Positions 1 through 9,924 are shown, numbered from the stretch's first letter. The stretch: DNA of 64,000 bases from Corynebacterium sp. ACRPO (GCF_022347205.1 NZ_JAKRNE010000001.1:248001-312000), one strand, 5' to 3'. Made by a program: numbers and translations. Notes: generated from the sequence alone by a model not told the origin.

Positions 1-211
1 TGGCTCTAGCCAAAAGCGGTGTGTGCGCAGTCTGATCGGTCATGGCGGTAGCTAGTTCGAAAGCGAGATCGCGGACCTCAATGACGTCGATGTGGACTCC
101 TTCACCGCGCGCGGAGATTTTGGCGCGGGTGGCTTCTGCAAGCATGTCCGCCAGCCTGCGAGAGGAAGACGGCTGCGAAAGACCAGCTGAGATAACGAGG
201 AGGGAGCGCAT
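1..211 (-). CDS. NADPH-dependent FMN reductase, partner of the LLM monooxygenase (partial, 3' end outside window)
   Basis: The 70 codons visible here read MRSLLVISAGLSQPSSSRRL at the N-terminus, the flavodoxin-like beta strand and phosphate loop of NADPH-dependent FMN reductases. ATG at 209-211 follows an AGGAGA ribosome binding site and lies 2 nt after the stop of the upstream monooxygenase, so the two are co-transcribed and probably translationally coupled. This arrangement matches the known pair of families named after C. efficiens CE1759 (reductase) and CE1758 (monooxygenase). Inferred role: supply of reduced FMN to the adjacent monooxygenase. The C-terminal part lies beyond the window edge, so completeness cannot be judged. 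Confidence 0.7.
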   Translation of the reverse strand, partial: MRSLLVISAGLSQPSSSRRLADMLAEATRAKISARGEGVHIDVIEVRDLAFELATAMTDQTAHTPLLARA

Positions 212-213
212 AA

Positions 214-1326
214 CTAGTTCTCCTTTCCTGGGCTGACCTGAAGGTGTGAAGGATGAGGCGCAGAGAGCAAGCTTGCGTGCGTCGGCGGGTCAGAAGGCAC
301 GTGGCTCGGGCGGCGCTGCGCAAAGCGGCGTCGCAGCTCGGGAACAACCTGCGTGCCGAGGATTTCTATCTGCTGGAGAACTACCTCTTGGGGCAGTCCG
401 GCATGATCGATGAGGAATAGCTGGCGTTGGTAGTCACCGGCCCAGTCAGCGAAGCTGAGGGTCTTTTCAATTACTTGTTCTACGGTGCCGACGGTCAGTG
501 GAGTCTGCGCCGTGAAGTCCTCGAGGCTTGGCCCGTGACCGTAGACTGGGGCGTTGTCGAAGTAGGGGCGGAAGAAGTCTTTAGCTTCTTGCTCGGTTTC
601 GCCAATGAAGACTTGGCCGCCAAGTCCGACGATTGCTTGGTCCGCTTGACCATGCCCATAGGTTTCAAAGCGACGGCGGTAGAGGTCTACCATCTGGGCG
701 GTGTGTTCCTTATTCCAGAAGATATTGTTGTGGAAGAAGCCATCGCCGTAGTATGCGGCTTGTTCAGCGATTTGCGGTGAACGAATGGAGCCGTGCCAGA
801 CAAAGGGCGGAATTCCATCCAGCGGTGCCGGAGTAGCGGTAAACCCTTCTAATCCCGCGCGGAACTTTCCTTGCCAGTTAACGACGGGCTCGCGCCACAG
901 CCTGCGCAGCAGGTGATAGTTCTCAATCGCCAAAGGAATACCCTGCTGGATGTCTTTGCCGAACCAGGGATAGACCGGGCCGGTATTTCCGCGGCCGAGC
1001 ATGAGGTCTACGCGGCCGTCAGCAAGGTGCTGCAAAAATGCATAGTCCTCTGCGATCTTTACAGGGTCATTGGTAGTAATCAGCGTGGTTGCAGTAGATA
1101 GCTGCAAGCGTTTTGTTTGCGCCGCGATATAGGCCAAGTGTGTTGTAGGAGAGGACGGTACGAAAGGTGGGTTGTGGTGTTCGCCGGTGGCAAAGACATC
1201 AAGGCCAACCTCTTCGGCTTTCAACGCAATCTCCGTCAAGTTGCGGATGCGCTCAGCCTCAGTGGGGGTCTTTCCTGAGATGGGGTCAGTGGTCAAATCC
1301 CCAATACTGAAGATACCGAATTGCAT
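214..1326 (-). CDS. LLM-class FMN-dependent monooxygenase (CE1758-like)
   Basis: A 370-residue luciferase-like (TIM-barrel) flavin monooxygenase. The start MQFGIFSIGDLTTDP and the internal motifs GEHHNPPF, HLADGRVDLMLGRGN and PPFVWHGSIRSPQIAEQA are typical of bacterial LLM oxidoreductases. The substrate is unknown. The last ~25 residues are low-complexity (Pro, Ser and His rich) and probably disordered. It sits immediately before the FMN reductase gene on the same strand with a 2-nt gap, which supports a two-component monooxygenase in the cytoplasm. The family assignment is firm; the physiological reaction is not known. Confidence 0.85.
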   Translation of the reverse strand: MQFGIFSIGDLTTDPISGKTPTEAERIRNLTEIALKAEEVGLDVFATGEHHNPPFVPSSPTTHLAYIAAQTKRLQLSTATTLITTNDPVKIAEDYAFLQHLADGRVDLMLGRGNTGPVYPWFGKDIQQGIPLAIENYHLLRRLWREPVVNWQGKFRAGLEGFTATPAPLDGIPPFVWHGSIRSPQIAEQAAYYGDGFFHNNIFWNKEHTAQMVDLYRRRFETYGHGQADQAIVGLGGQVFIGETEQEAKDFFRPYFDNAPVYGHGPSLEDFTAQTPLTVGTVEQVIEKTLSFADWAGDYQRQLFLIDHAGLPQEVVLQQIEILGTQVVPELRRRFAQRRPSHVPSDPPTHASLLSAPHPSHLQVSPGKEN

Positions 1327-1402
1327 GGTTGCCTTTCTACGCGGTGCACAGGAGTAAAGATTGACGCGTCGCCGACCGCCGGAGAAGCCGACTGCGGGAG
1401 AA

Positions 1403-2178
1403 TTATTCCCATTCTAGGGCATCAAAAAGTGCCGGTAGATCGGCCGGTGCAACTAGGCGCAGGGGTTTCTCAGTGACCTTGCCGTGTTCCGTGATGACCG
1501 CGGCGCATGGGTGATGTCCTTGGTTGTCGGTTTCTGAAAGTGCGTCCACCGTTTCCTGCACGCTTACTGTGCGGGCAAGAAAGATAGCGCGATCACTGGG
1601 TTCTTGATATTCGACAATGTCCGCGATGTCCGCGGCATCGAGCACGTGATTATCGCTGAGGTCTCTGGCTACCCATCGAGCGATAGTGTTGGTGGTTAAC
1701 AAAGCGGTGAAGCCGCCCTCATCGTAGATGGGGATTTGGGAGAAGTCCTTATCCTTTATGACGTTAAATGCCTCCATGATTGATGTGGCAGATGTCAAGG
1801 TAAATACCTTTTGTGGCTGCAAAACGTGGAGTGCGTCGGGTGGGAAACCACTATGTCTCGGAGGGCGGAGATTTGCTTGACCACTGCTTCGTGCGGTTCA
1901 GCGATGGGCTCTGATTTGTAGTAACGCCCGTGGGCAATGGCATTGCGAAGGTTAGAAAAATCTTTCAGTGCCTAGGCTTGCTTGCCAGAAAGCATGTGTT
2001 TGTCTCGTGCCTTGTCTACTATCCACCAAAAGGAATCTGAGTTCTCAGCGTTGAGAGCCGAGCGCAAGTGTTGTTCTATGTCGTTGAATGCGGTCAGGAA
2101 TGCAGTAGCCCGGTGCACGGTCATATGGGCCGGTGTAGAGAAGGGGGCGTCGCCAAGCAGGGCGGTAGTCCAAGCCAC
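1403..2178 (-). pseudogene. Disrupted HEPN-like/CBS-domain protein gene
   Basis: Two reading frames together make one protein. The upstream frame starts near 2178 (GTG; an ATG lies 18 codons later), runs to an in-frame amber codon at 1972-1974, then continues with convincing protein sequence including RNAIAHGRYYKSEP (about 1915-1947). The downstream frame (1403 to about 1837) encodes a CBS-domain pair with motifs SIMEAFNVIKDKDFSQIPIYD and FLARTVSVQETVDAL. The frames switch near 1838-1840; adding one base to the G run there restores continuity (VSHPDALHVLQPQKVF). RNAIAH fits the RX4H motif of HEPN domains. So the gene carries one nonsense codon and one frameshift. The 139-codon CBS part, starting at a TTG, might still be expressed, but no ribosome binding site supports this. 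Confidence 0.7.
2141..2158 (+). repeat. Repeated motif copy 1 (AAGGGGGCGTCGCCAAGC)
   Basis: Lies at the 5' end of the broken HEPN/CBS gene (minus strand). One of five + strand copies. Confidence 0.6.
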
Positions 2179-2184
2179 CCAATG

Positions 2185-2229
2185 GAAAATCCGCTAGCCC
2201 CGGCTCGATGGCCGGTGCGGCTAGCGGAT
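2185..2229 (-). terminator. Rho-independent terminator of the phosphate transporter gene
   Basis: Perfect 11-bp arms ATCCGCTAGCC (2189-2199) and GGCTAGCGGAT (2219-2229), with an extra CCGGC/GCCGG pairing inside. On the minus strand the hairpin is followed by TTTTCC. It lies 38 nt past the stop codon of the transporter and before the broken HEPN/CBS gene. Confidence 0.75.
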
Positions 2230-2266
2230 GAAAGGGGTGCCGAGGATAAGCGGCGCTGAGCTACCC

Positions 2267-3874
2267 CTAGAAGACTACGCGCAGCACCGACACGGTAATG
2301 GCAGCGATGACTGCCGCGGCGGGCAGGGTGATGACCCACGCCAAAGCGATAGGCTTCATCAGGTTCCAATTAGCTGCCTTGTTGACAATGCCTACGCCCA
2401 GCACAGCGCCGATGAGGATGTGGGTGGAAGAAACTGGCAGGCCGAGGATCGATGAACCCATCACCACAGCGGCGGCGGCAAGCTCAGCAGCGAAGCCGGA
2501 GGAGGGGTGCATTTGGGTAAGGCCTGAGCCCACGGTCTGAATTACGAAGCGGCCGATGAACCACAAGCCAGAAATCAGGGCGATACCCATGGCAATCATG
2601 ACGGCAACGGGCACGGCAGCTTCATCGCTTACTTGGCCCGTCTTGAGGACGTCAATCACCGCAGCGAAGGGGCCAATAGCATTGGCAATATCGTTGGAAC
2701 CGTGGGAGAAGGCGAAGGCAGAAGCGGTAAATACCTGCATCCAAGAAAAGAGAAGGAAGGTGGACTTAGCCAGCGACTTCTTCTTCAGCGAGCGAGCGAA
2801 AATGAAGACGGCCATCCACACCACTGCGCCGACCATGCCCATGACCAACAGGTTCTGAAGGACGCTGAAATCGAGTCCAGTGTGCTTCAGACCCTTGAAC
2901 ATCACCATGGCGGAAATGATGATGGCACCGATGGCGGCTAGTACCGGTACCCAGCTCTCCAGAGCGCGGTGAGCCTTGACATCATCCATGTCCTTGTTGA
3001 GGTTATACAGATCGCGGTAATACTCAGATTCCAGCTGATTCGGATCAAAGTCTTCTTCTGCCACCAAGGCGGCGTCTCGGGCCATGGCGTTGGTGTAGCT
3101 GATTTGCTGGATTTCATTGAGGCGAGCAAAGCGAGACTTGTGCTCTTGGCGCAGCTCCGCGCGGCGGGTCTTGATTTCGCGCAGCTTCTGGTCTGCTTCC
3201 TCGTTGTAGACCAAGATTGAGGTCTTAATCCACTTAAACAGGATGAAAGCGGCGAGACCGCCGAGGACAGGGGAGAGCACCCACGAGATGGCAATAGTGC
3301 CAATCCCACCCCACTGCACCATGTCCAAGCCGCCCTTGCCGGTGACAAAGCCAACGGTGAGCGCGGCGCCGACGATGCCGCCGACGATGGAGTGGGTGGT
3401 AGACACTGGCCAACCCATACGGGTGGCAACAAGAAGCCAGATGGCCGCACCCAAAAGGGACGCCATCATGATGTAGACGAACTCCATGGGGTCTAGCCCA
3501 TCAATGGCGTCAAGGTCGACGATGCCGGAACGCACAGTATCGGTGACCTCGCCGCCGGCGAGGATGGCACCGGAGACCTCGAAGATGGCGGCGACAACGA
3601 GGGCTTGCTTCATGGACAGTGTCCCGGCACCTACGGAGGTACCGAAGGAATTGGCAACGTCATTGCCGCCAATATTGAAGGCCATGAAAAGAGCGAAGAG
3701 AATGGCGGTGCCAAGGAGAATGGGCTTAGAGCCATCGACGTAGTCGTGGCCCCAGATCATAAAACCGATGAGGGTAACGGCGGTAAGGCCGCCAAAGATG
3801 GCGTGCCAAATCCAGTCGTTTCCCTTGCCATTGACGGCCTCAATGTCCGTCATCTGGGTGGTAGGGGTAGACAC
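2267..3874 (-). CDS. pit: Inorganic phosphate transporter, PiT family
   Basis: A 535-residue integral membrane protein with the two inverted PiT signatures, [20 protein letters not shown] near residues 65-85 and [14 protein letters not shown] in the C-terminal half. About ten hydrophobic segments flank a central hydrophilic loop (roughly residues 225-320) rich in charged helix ([19 protein letters not shown]), probably cytoplasmic coiled coil. It is expected to import phosphate with a cation. The start is GTG at 3872-3874 with AAAGG about 8 nt upstream. The upstream region has nested inverted repeats (separate entry). It stands as its own transcription unit, closed by a terminator. Confidence 0.9.
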   Translation of the reverse strand: MSTPTTQMTDIEAVNGKGNDWIWHAIFGGLTAVTLIGFMIWGHDYVDGSKPILLGTAILFALFMAFNIGGNDVANSFGTSVGAGTLSMKQALVVAAIFEVSGAILAGGEVTDTVRSGIVDLDAIDGLDPMEFVYIMMASLLGAAIWLLVATRMGWPVSTTHSIVGGIVGAALTVGFVTGKGGLDMVQWGGIGTIAISWVLSPVLGGLAAFILFKWIKTSILVYNEEADQKLREIKTRRAELRQEHKSRFARLNEIQQISYTNAMARDAALVAEEDFDPNQLESEYYRDLYNLNKDMDDVKAHRALESWVPVLAAIGAIIISAMVMFKGLKHTGLDFSVLQNLLVMGMVGAVVWMAVFIFARSLKKKSLAKSTFLLFSWMQVFTASAFAFSHGSNDIANAIGPFAAVIDVLKTGQVSDEAAVPVAVMIAMGIALISGLWFIGRFVIQTVGSGLTQMHPSSGFAAELAAAAVVMGSSILGLPVSSTHILIGAVLGVGIVNKAANWNLMKPIALAWVITLPAAAVIAAITVSVLRVVF

Positions 3875-3892
3875 AGAAAGAACCTTTCAGTC

Positions 3893-3977
3893 AAGCGTGC
3901 ACGAGGGGTATGGCCGCGCTTGTCAGCGTGGCGAAAAGGATTCTCAAAGGAAATTCTTATGTAGAGAATGCACGCTT
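3893..3977 (-). promoter_or_regulatory. Nested inverted repeats in the pit upstream region
   Basis: On the minus strand AAGCGTGCA (3977-3969) pairs with TGCACGCTT (3901-3893), and directly inside it ATTCTC (3969-3964) pairs with GAGAAT (3945-3940). The ribosome binding site GAAAGG downstream can itself pair with CTTTC next to the start codon. A possible -10, TAGTCT, lies at 3983-3978; if it is used, most of the outer left arm would be DNA only and the repeats would be an operator. If transcription starts further upstream, they would form a structured mRNA leader. Confidence 0.4.
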
Positions 3978-4094
3978 AGACTAAAGGCTCTAGGTGTCGG
4001 GAAAGTGAACTCAAGATGTGGAGTTCGTAAAAGCAATGTGGCTATTTGCGAACATAATGGCCGCCGCTTTTAGATGACGGCCACGTTGTGAGTA

Positions 4095-4973
4095 TTAGCC
4101 GCGGTAGGCGCCGCGCTCAAGGGTGTCGCACTGGGACATCTTGCCAGAGTTATATCCGGCAAGGAATGCCTTCTCACGCTGCTCGGAGGAACCATGCGTC
4201 CAGGAGTCGGGCTGGACCTGGCCGCCGGAGCGGCGCTGGATATTGTCATCGCCCACCGCCTGGGCGGCCGCGACAGCGTCTGAGACCTGTTCCTTAGTAA
4301 TCGGCTCGAGCAAGGGATTATCGCCCTTGTCGGCGTAGGAAGCCCACAGGCCTGCGTAGCAGTCAGCCTGGAGCTCGATTTTCACCGCGTTGGAATCGGC
4401 GCCTGGGTCGTTATAGTCCGACAGGCCGAGGGTGCCCTCAAGGTTTTGAATGTGGTGGCCGAACTCGTGCGCCACGATGTACATGCGGGCCAAAGGGGCA
4501 TTTTCCGCGCCGAAGTTGCGCAAGGAATCAAAGAACGCGGTGTCGAAATAAGCGGACTCATCGCGCGGGCAGTAGAAGGGGCCGGTAGAAGAAGAGGCCG
4601 CGCCACAACCGGTATTAACGCCGCCGTGGAAGACCACGCGCTCCGGCTCGGTGTATTGGATATCTGCCTGTTCCGGCAAGACCTTTGACCAGACGTTATC
4701 CACGCTGCGACCGGTGAACTCTACAAGGCATTCATCCTTGGTGTTGCCATCTTCTGCAGTTTCACATTCGGGGCTTTCGCCCTGTGCAGCGCCGTCGGAT
4801 TGGGTCTGCTCGCTGCCCAGAATTGCGCCCAAGTCTGAGGGGTTGCCGCCCATGAGGAGGAAGAGGCCTACGAGAACAATCGAGCCGATGCCACCGCCAA
4901 TGGCGATGCCACCGCCGCCGCCACCCGAACGCGCTTCCTTGCCGCCGAAATCGGCACCTGATCTAAAAGTCAT
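4095..4973 (-). CDS. Membrane-anchored neutral zinc metallopeptidase, YpfJ-like
   Basis: About 292 residues. A glycine-rich N-terminus (RSGGGGGGIAIGGGIG) leads into one membrane segment (SIVLVGLFLLMGG, about 20-45), followed by an acidic linker and a peptidase domain with the HEFGHH zinc-binding motif in a helix, a downstream acidic ELQADCYAGLWA segment and SWTHGSSEQREKAFLAGY near the end. This is the order seen in the YpfJ/putative neutral zinc metallopeptidase family. It is probably a type II membrane protein with the peptidase outside. The start is uncertain: ATG at 4973 fits family length, while ATG at 4991 has AGGGGA close upstream. Substrate unknown. Confidence 0.8.
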   Translation of the reverse strand: MTFRSGADFGGKEARSGGGGGGIAIGGGIGSIVLVGLFLLMGGNPSDLGAILGSEQTQSDGAAQGESPECETAEDGNTKDECLVEFTGRSVDNVWSKVLPEQADIQYTEPERVVFHGGVNTGCGAASSSTGPFYCPRDESAYFDTAFFDSLRNFGAENAPLARMYIVAHEFGHHIQNLEGTLGLSDYNDPGADSNAVKIELQADCYAGLWASYADKGDNPLLEPITKEQVSDAVAAAQAVGDDNIQRRSGGQVQPDSWTHGSSEQREKAFLAGYNSGKMSQCDTLERGAYRG

Positions 4974-5115
4974 GCCTAAATAGTGCCACATGGTCCCCTC
5001 ATACACAGGATGAAGATTGTTGCAAAGAGGCTGAAGGAGGGAAACGGTGGTTCTTCTGCGACCTTCGGGATTAACTTGCGTCCACCTAACTGCGCTCCGC
5101 GTACTGGTAGGGATG

Positions 5116-5121
5116 TAGAAT
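5116..5121 (+). promoter_or_regulatory. Candidate -10 element for aspS
   Basis: TAGAAT preceded by TG, 97 nt before the aspS start. It matches the actinobacterial housekeeping -10 pattern TANNNT. No clear -35 is seen. It would leave a leader of about 90 nt. Confidence 0.35.
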
Positions 5122-5217
5122 TGTGCGCGTTCCTAGTCTTGTGCTTGGTTTGGCGCGCGCTGTTTACGCGTGGCGGGACCCGCAAGTGACACAATTTTCA
5201 GAAGGGATTGAACAACA

Positions 5218-7050
5218 GTGCTGCGTACCCACTTAGCAGGTGAGCTCCGCAAAGAACTCGCAGGAGAGACCGTCACCCTAACCGGTTGGGTTTCCCGCCG
5301 CCGCGATCACGGTGGTGTGATCTTCATTGACCTGCGCGATCGCTCCGGCATTGCCCAGGTTGTCTTCCGTGAATCTGACGTGGCGGAGCGCGCCCACGAC
5401 CTGCGTTCCGAATACTGCGTTAAGGTCACCGGTACCGTGGAGCCTCGCCCAGAAGGCTCGGAAAACCCCAACCTGCCGTCCGGTGAGATTGAGGTTAATG
5501 TCGCGGATCTTGAGGTTCTGAATAAGTCCGCAGCGCTGCCATTCCAGATTGATGATCCTTCTACCTCGGGTGAGGTAGGCGAGGAGACTCGTCTGAAGTA
5601 CCGCTACCTGGACCTGCGCCGCGAGCGCCAGGCAAAGGCACTGCGCCTGCGTTCTACTGCCAACCGCGCGGCCCGCAAGGTGCTGGATTCTCATGACTTT
5701 GCTGAGATCGAGACTCCAACCTTGACCCGTTCCACCCCGGAGGGTGCACGCGACTTCCTGGTACCAGCGCGTTTGAAGCCAGGCACCTGGTATGCACTGC
5801 CGCAGTCCCCGCAGCTTTTCAAGCAGCTGCTCATGGTCTCGGGCATGGAGCGCTACTACCAAATCGCGCGTTGCTACCGCGATGAGGACTTCCGGGCTGA
5901 CCGCCAGCCGGAATTTACCCAGTTGGACGTGGAGATGTCCTTCGTAGACCAGGACGATGTCATCGCCTTGGCGGAAGAGATTGTCACCGAGCTGTGGAAG
6001 CTCATCGGCTACGAGATCAAGACTCCAATCCCGCGCATGACCTACGCCGATGCGATGAAGTACTACGGTTCCGATAAGCCGGACCTGCGCTTTGACATCA
6101 AGATTGTGGAGTGCACCGAGTTCTTCAAGGACACCACCTTCCGCGTCTTCCAGAACGAATACGTAGGCGCCGTGGTCATGGAAGGCGGCGCTTCTCAGCC
6201 ACGCCGTCAGTTCGATGCTTGGCAGGATTGGGCAAAGCAGCGTGGAGCCAAGGGTCTGGCCTACATCACCGTGGGCGAGGACGGCACCTTGGGCGGTCCG
6301 GTAGCTAAGAACATTACTGACGCCGAGCGCGAGGGCATTGCAGAGCACGTCGGCGCTAAGCCGGGCGACGCTATCTTCTTTGCCGCCGGTGACACCAAGT
6401 CTTCCCGTGCCCTGTTGGGCGCTGCACGTGGCGAGATTGCAAAGAAGCTGGACCTTATTAAGGAAGGCGACTGGGCCTTTACCTGGGTTGTAGACGCTCC
6501 GCTCTTTGAGCCTTCCGCTGATGCGACCGCTTCTGGTGACGTCGCGCTGGGCCACTCCAAGTGGACCGCGGTTCACCACGCCTTTACCTCCCCGAAGCCG
6601 GAGTACCTGGACAACTTTGACCAGAACCCGGGTGAGGCGCTGGCGTACGCCTATGACATTGTCTGCAACGGCAACGAGATTGGCGGCGGCTCCATCCGTA
6701 TTCACCAGCAGGACGTGCAGAAGCGCGTCTTTGACGTCATGGGAATCGGTGACGAGGAGGCTCAGGAGAAGTTCGGCTTCCTGCTCGATGCTTTCCAGTA
6801 CGGCGCCCCACCACACGGCGGCATCGCCTTCGGCTGGGACCGCATCGTCTCCCTGTTGGGCGGCTTCGACTCCATCCGCGACGTCATTGCGTTCCCGAAG
6901 TCTGGCGGCGGCGTGGATCCGCTTACCGACGCCCCGGCGGCAATCCCTGCCGCACAGCGTAAGGAGACCGGCGTAGACTACAAGCCAGAAAAGAAGAAGG
7001 AACAGGACAAGGCCGGTTCCACTACGGCAGAAACCGCTGAGGAGAAGTAG
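5218..7050 (+). CDS. aspS: Aspartate-tRNA ligase
   Basis: A 610-residue class II aminoacyl-tRNA synthetase of the bacterial AspRS type. An N-terminal OB fold binds the anticodon ([20 protein letters not shown], about 20-40); class II motif 2 is [16 protein letters not shown] and motif 3 is [10 protein letters not shown] near the C-terminus; the GAD insertion domain lies between. The tail is Lys/Glu rich. The start is GTG at 5218 with GAAGGG upstream. Actinobacteria commonly lack AsnRS and use a non-discriminating AspRS with GatCAB to make Asn-tRNA; that is likely here but cannot be shown from this window. Confidence 0.97.
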   Translation: MLRTHLAGELRKELAGETVTLTGWVSRRRDHGGVIFIDLRDRSGIAQVVFRESDVAERAHDLRSEYCVKVTGTVEPRPEGSENPNLPSGEIEVNVADLEVLNKSAALPFQIDDPSTSGEVGEETRLKYRYLDLRRERQAKALRLRSTANRAARKVLDSHDFAEIETPTLTRSTPEGARDFLVPARLKPGTWYALPQSPQLFKQLLMVSGMERYYQIARCYRDEDFRADRQPEFTQLDVEMSFVDQDDVIALAEEIVTELWKLIGYEIKTPIPRMTYADAMKYYGSDKPDLRFDIKIVECTEFFKDTTFRVFQNEYVGAVVMEGGASQPRRQFDAWQDWAKQRGAKGLAYITVGEDGTLGGPVAKNITDAEREGIAEHVGAKPGDAIFFAAGDTKSSRALLGAARGEIAKKLDLIKEGDWAFTWVVDAPLFEPSADATASGDVALGHSKWTAVHHAFTSPKPEYLDNFDQNPGEALAYAYDIVCNGNEIGGGSIRIHQQDVQKRVFDVMGIGDEEAQEKFGFLLDAFQYGAPPHGGIAFGWDRIVSLLGGFDSIRDVIAFPKSGGGVDPLTDAPAAIPAAQRKETGVDYKPEKKKEQDKAGSTTAETAEEK

Positions 7051-7076
7051 GCCGGGAGCTTAAACCTCGGCCTTTC
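7050..7076 (+). terminator. Probable terminator of aspS
   Basis: GGCCGGGAG (from 7050, overlapping the end of the stop codon) pairs imperfectly with CCTCGGCC (7065-7072), followed by TTTC. The U tract is short. Confidence 0.5.
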
Positions 7077-7173
7077 AGGCGCACCGTGCGGGGCACATCG
7101 TAGTCCGCGGCAATTTCGCAGCGGGCGAACTTGTGACCCCGCTTTGGTGTGAGGGGGCATACTGGATAGAACT

Positions 7174-8388
7174 ATGGTTGATAACAAAGCTGTGCTGTCA
7201 CCCGAGGACGTCATCAAAGCCGCCTCGGAGATGTTGTCGCGCCGTTTTGGTGGTACCCCGGAAATGTCGAGCGTAGAGCGCTTGGATGGTTCCGGGAATG
7301 CAATGGTCCTGCGCGCCAAGATTGCCCCTGGAGCCTTCCTGCCGCACCGCTCGGTAGTCATAAAGTACAACCCGGTCACCGGCTATGGCGTCGATGATGC
7401 CGCGATGCTGCGCGAGGTGGTGGCTTATCAATTCACCACCGCGTTATCTGAGGACGTGCGCCCCGGGCCTGTGCTTCTGGCCCACGATCTGGAGCAGCGC
7501 ATTATTGTGTTGACGGACTTGGGTGAGGGCGAAACGCTTGCCGATGTCCTCGTACAGTCCACCGATGATGACCGCGTACGGGTGTTGCGCTCGCTGGGCA
7601 GTGCGTTGGGGCACATGCACGCTGGAACCGCGGGCCATGAGCAAGATTATGAAACCTTGCTCACTAGGATGCTGCGCAAGAACCCGGACTTGGCCCCGCA
7701 CCAGTCCGTGCGCGATGAGGCGCTGGAGCGCTCCATTAGCATCGGCCTTGATTTGCTGGATAAGGCAGGGCTTGAAGCACCGGCAAGCTTCCGGGAACTT
7801 GCGGGTCAAGCCGCACGCTCCCTAGCATCCGGCAAAGACCGGGCCTTTACTCCCTTTGACCTTTCGCCGGATAACATTATTGTGTCCCAGCGCCTGCACT
7901 TCTTGGACTATGAATGGGCAGGATTCCGCAATGTTGGCTTCGACGTAGCCTGCGTTATCGCCGGATTCCCACAGTTCCTCTTCTCCAAGCCGATTACGGA
8001 CGAAGAGGCAGACATCTTCATCTCTGCCTGGTCCCGTGCCGTATCTGAGGTGTGGCCGCTATTTTCCAATGCGGAAGAAATCCACGGCCTTATCGTGGCG
8101 TCGCTTATTGGCTGGGCGCTATCGAGCGTGACCACGATGCACGCCGGCGGCATCGAAGGGCTGGTTGCCCTAGCTAGGGGAGAAGCCGAGGTCGTCCACG
8201 ATCCGCAGCGCTCCATTTTGCGTCCGGCCGATCACGGACCGTTCACTGAAGATGAATTGCTCGTGCGCCGCGACCTCTATGAAACCTTTGAGGCGCTATC
8301 TCGATATGCCGCGCGCTGCGATGGCCCCGCCTGCGCGCCCATTGCGGAATTTGGCAGCGCCATTGCGCGCCGCTTGGACGACGAATAG
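7174..8388 (+). CDS. Aminoglycoside-phosphotransferase/protein-kinase-fold protein, function unknown
   Basis: A 404-residue protein with a C-terminal segment [15 protein letters not shown] then [19 protein letters not shown]. These match the catalytic (HxDxxxxN-like) and metal-binding (D-x-E/D) motifs of the APH/choline kinase superfamily, with the usual His of the catalytic loop replaced by Phe. The N-terminal half has the VVIKYNP strand with a candidate ATP-binding Lys. It sits between aspS and rarA as an apparent single-gene unit. The substrate cannot be inferred; it may be a small-molecule kinase or a degenerate one. A CATACT -10-like hexamer lies about 10 nt before the ATG. Confidence 0.65.
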   Translation: MVDNKAVLSPEDVIKAASEMLSRRFGGTPEMSSVERLDGSGNAMVLRAKIAPGAFLPHRSVVIKYNPVTGYGVDDAAMLREVVAYQFTTALSEDVRPGPVLLAHDLEQRIIVLTDLGEGETLADVLVQSTDDDRVRVLRSLGSALGHMHAGTAGHEQDYETLLTRMLRKNPDLAPHQSVRDEALERSISIGLDLLDKAGLEAPASFRELAGQAARSLASGKDRAFTPFDLSPDNIIVSQRLHFLDYEWAGFRNVGFDVACVIAGFPQFLFSKPITDEEADIFISAWSRAVSEVWPLFSNAEEIHGLIVASLIGWALSSVTTMHAGGIEGLVALARGEAEVVHDPQRSILRPADHGPFTEDELLVRRDLYETFEALSRYAARCDGPACAPIAEFGSAIARRLDDE

Positions 8389-8431
8389 ACAATCGCGATG
8401 TGCCCGCACGCTTATAGGAGGTAGCTTTCCA

Positions 8432-9823
8432 GTGTCTCAAGACTCTTTATTCGGCGGGCCCACTCCGGACCGCAGCGCGTCGCCGCTGCCCGGGAAGAAC
8501 CTTTTCGCCACCCACGCCGGGTCGCCACTGGCGGCGCGGATGCGTCCCCAAAACCTAGATGAAGTGGTCGGACAAGACCACCTTCTGGCTCCCGGCAAGC
8601 CATTACGCCGCCTCGTGGAAGGCTCAGGGGAGGCCTCTGTCATCTTGTACGGGCCGCCGGGCACCGGCAAGACCACCATTGCCTCGCTCATCGCTAGCCA
8701 AATGGGGCAGAACTTCGTGGGCCTCTCCGCCCTCGATTCGGGCGTCAAGCAGGTCCGCGAGGTCATCACCCACGCTCGGCAAGAGCTCATTCATGGTCGG
8801 CGCACGGTGCTGTTCATCGATGAGGTGCACCGATTTTCCAAGACTCAGCAGGACGCGCTCCTTGCGGCCGTGGAGAATCGCACGGTATTGCTCGTCGCGG
8901 CAACCACGGAAAACCCTTCCTTCTCCGTCGTCGCGCCGCTTCTGTCTCGCTCGCTGCTGTTGCAGCTGCATTCGCTAAGCGACGATGACTTAAGGGGCGT
9001 CGCCAAGCGCGCGCTCGAAAGCGACCGTGGCTTGGGCGAGCGCAAGATTCGGATTACCGATGAAGCCTTGGATCAGTTGGTACTCCTCGCCGGTGGCGAT
9101 GCGCGGCGCACGCTGACCTATCTCGAGGCCGCGGCCGAGGCGGTTGACGATGGCGGGGAAATTACCCCACAAACGGTCACGGACAACGTCAATAAGGCAG
9201 TGGTGCGCTACGACCGCGACGGCGACCAACACTATGACGTGGTTTCCGCGTTTATTAAGTCCATTCGCGGCTCCGATGTTGACGCTGCGCTGCATTATCT
9301 CGCCCGCATGGTAGAAGCGGGGGAGGACCCGCGCTTTATTGCCCGGCGGCTCATTGTGCACGCCTCCGAGGACATTGGCATGGCCGATCCCACCGCGCTC
9401 CAAGTGGCCGTGGCGGCGGCCGAGGCCGCTCAGCTCATTGGCATGCCAGAAGCCCGAATCCCGCTCGCGCAAGCCACCATTCACCTGGCCACCGCGCCCA
9501 AGTCTCCCTCGGTCATTTCTGCCATCACGCAGGCGCAAGCCGATGTAGCCGCCGGCAAGGTGGGCCACGTGCCACCGCACCTGCGTGATGGGCACTATGA
9601 GGGCGCCAAGCGGATGGGAAATGCCGTGGGCTATGTCTACCCCCACGATGATCCCCGCGGCGTAGTAGAGCAGCAGTACCTGCCCGATGAGCTGGAGGGT
9701 TCGGTTTACTATGAACCCACCGATCACGGGGCTGAGAAGCGTGTTTATGACTATATAGGCCGCTTGCGCAGCATTATTCGTGGCAAACGCGGCCCCGGCA
9801 AAAACGCGCGCCGGCCTCGCTGA
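8432..9823 (+). CDS. rarA: Replication-associated recombination protein A (RarA/MgsA AAA+ ATPase)
   Basis: A 463-residue clamp-loader-like AAA+ ATPase. Walker A is GPPGTGKTT at about 73-81 and Walker B is FIDEVHRF at about 128-135; the sensor segment (AATTENPSF) and the C-terminal tetramerisation domain ([29 protein letters not shown]) follow. The start is GTG at 8432, 9 nt after a strong AGGAGG; the longer frame upstream overlaps the preceding gene and is rejected. The N-terminal SQDSLFGG resembles a beta-clamp-binding peptide. Role: processing of stalled replication forks. It contains one copy of the GGCGTCGSCAAGC motif at 8992. Confidence 0.93.
   Translation: MSQDSLFGGPTPDRSASPLPGKNLFATHAGSPLAARMRPQNLDEVVGQDHLLAPGKPLRRLVEGSGEASVILYGPPGTGKTTIASLIASQMGQNFVGLSALDSGVKQVREVITHARQELIHGRRTVLFIDEVHRFSKTQQDALLAAVENRTVLLVAATTENPSFSVVAPLLSRSLLLQLHSLSDDDLRGVAKRALESDRGLGERKIRITDEALDQLVLLAGGDARRTLTYLEAAAEAVDDGGEITPQTVTDNVNKAVVRYDRDGDQHYDVVSAFIKSIRGSDVDAALHYLARMVEAGEDPRFIARRLIVHASEDIGMADPTALQVAVAAAEAAQLIGMPEARIPLAQATIHLATAPKSPSVISAITQAQADVAAGKVGHVPPHLRDGHYEGAKRMGNAVGYVYPHDDPRGVVEQQYLPDELEGSVYYEPTDHGAEKRVYDYIGRLRSIIRGKRGPGKNARRPR
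8992..9008 (+). repeat. Repeated motif copy 2 (AAGGGGCGTCGCCAAGC)
   Basis: Within rarA, where it encodes RGVAKR. One of five + strand copies. Confidence 0.6.
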
Positions 9824-9924
9824 TCCCCACCGATGGGAAATCGCTGTGCAGCGAAGGGTAGAGTTGGGCGGGTTAGAAACTTCTTGATAGAAGATGAAAG
9901 CTCAGACAGTTAGGATTGTTGCTC

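Noticed and set aside
4983..5189. Small frame between the zinc peptidase and aspS
   Set aside because: Overlaps the aspS promoter and lacks recognisable features; more likely leader.
5122..5217. T-box leader for aspS
   Set aside because: No specifier stem or TGGNACCGCG antiterminator sequence found.
5278..6816. 512-codon open frame antisense to aspS
   Set aside because: Opposite a fully recognisable aspS; long antisense frames are expected in GC-rich coding DNA and it shows no family features.
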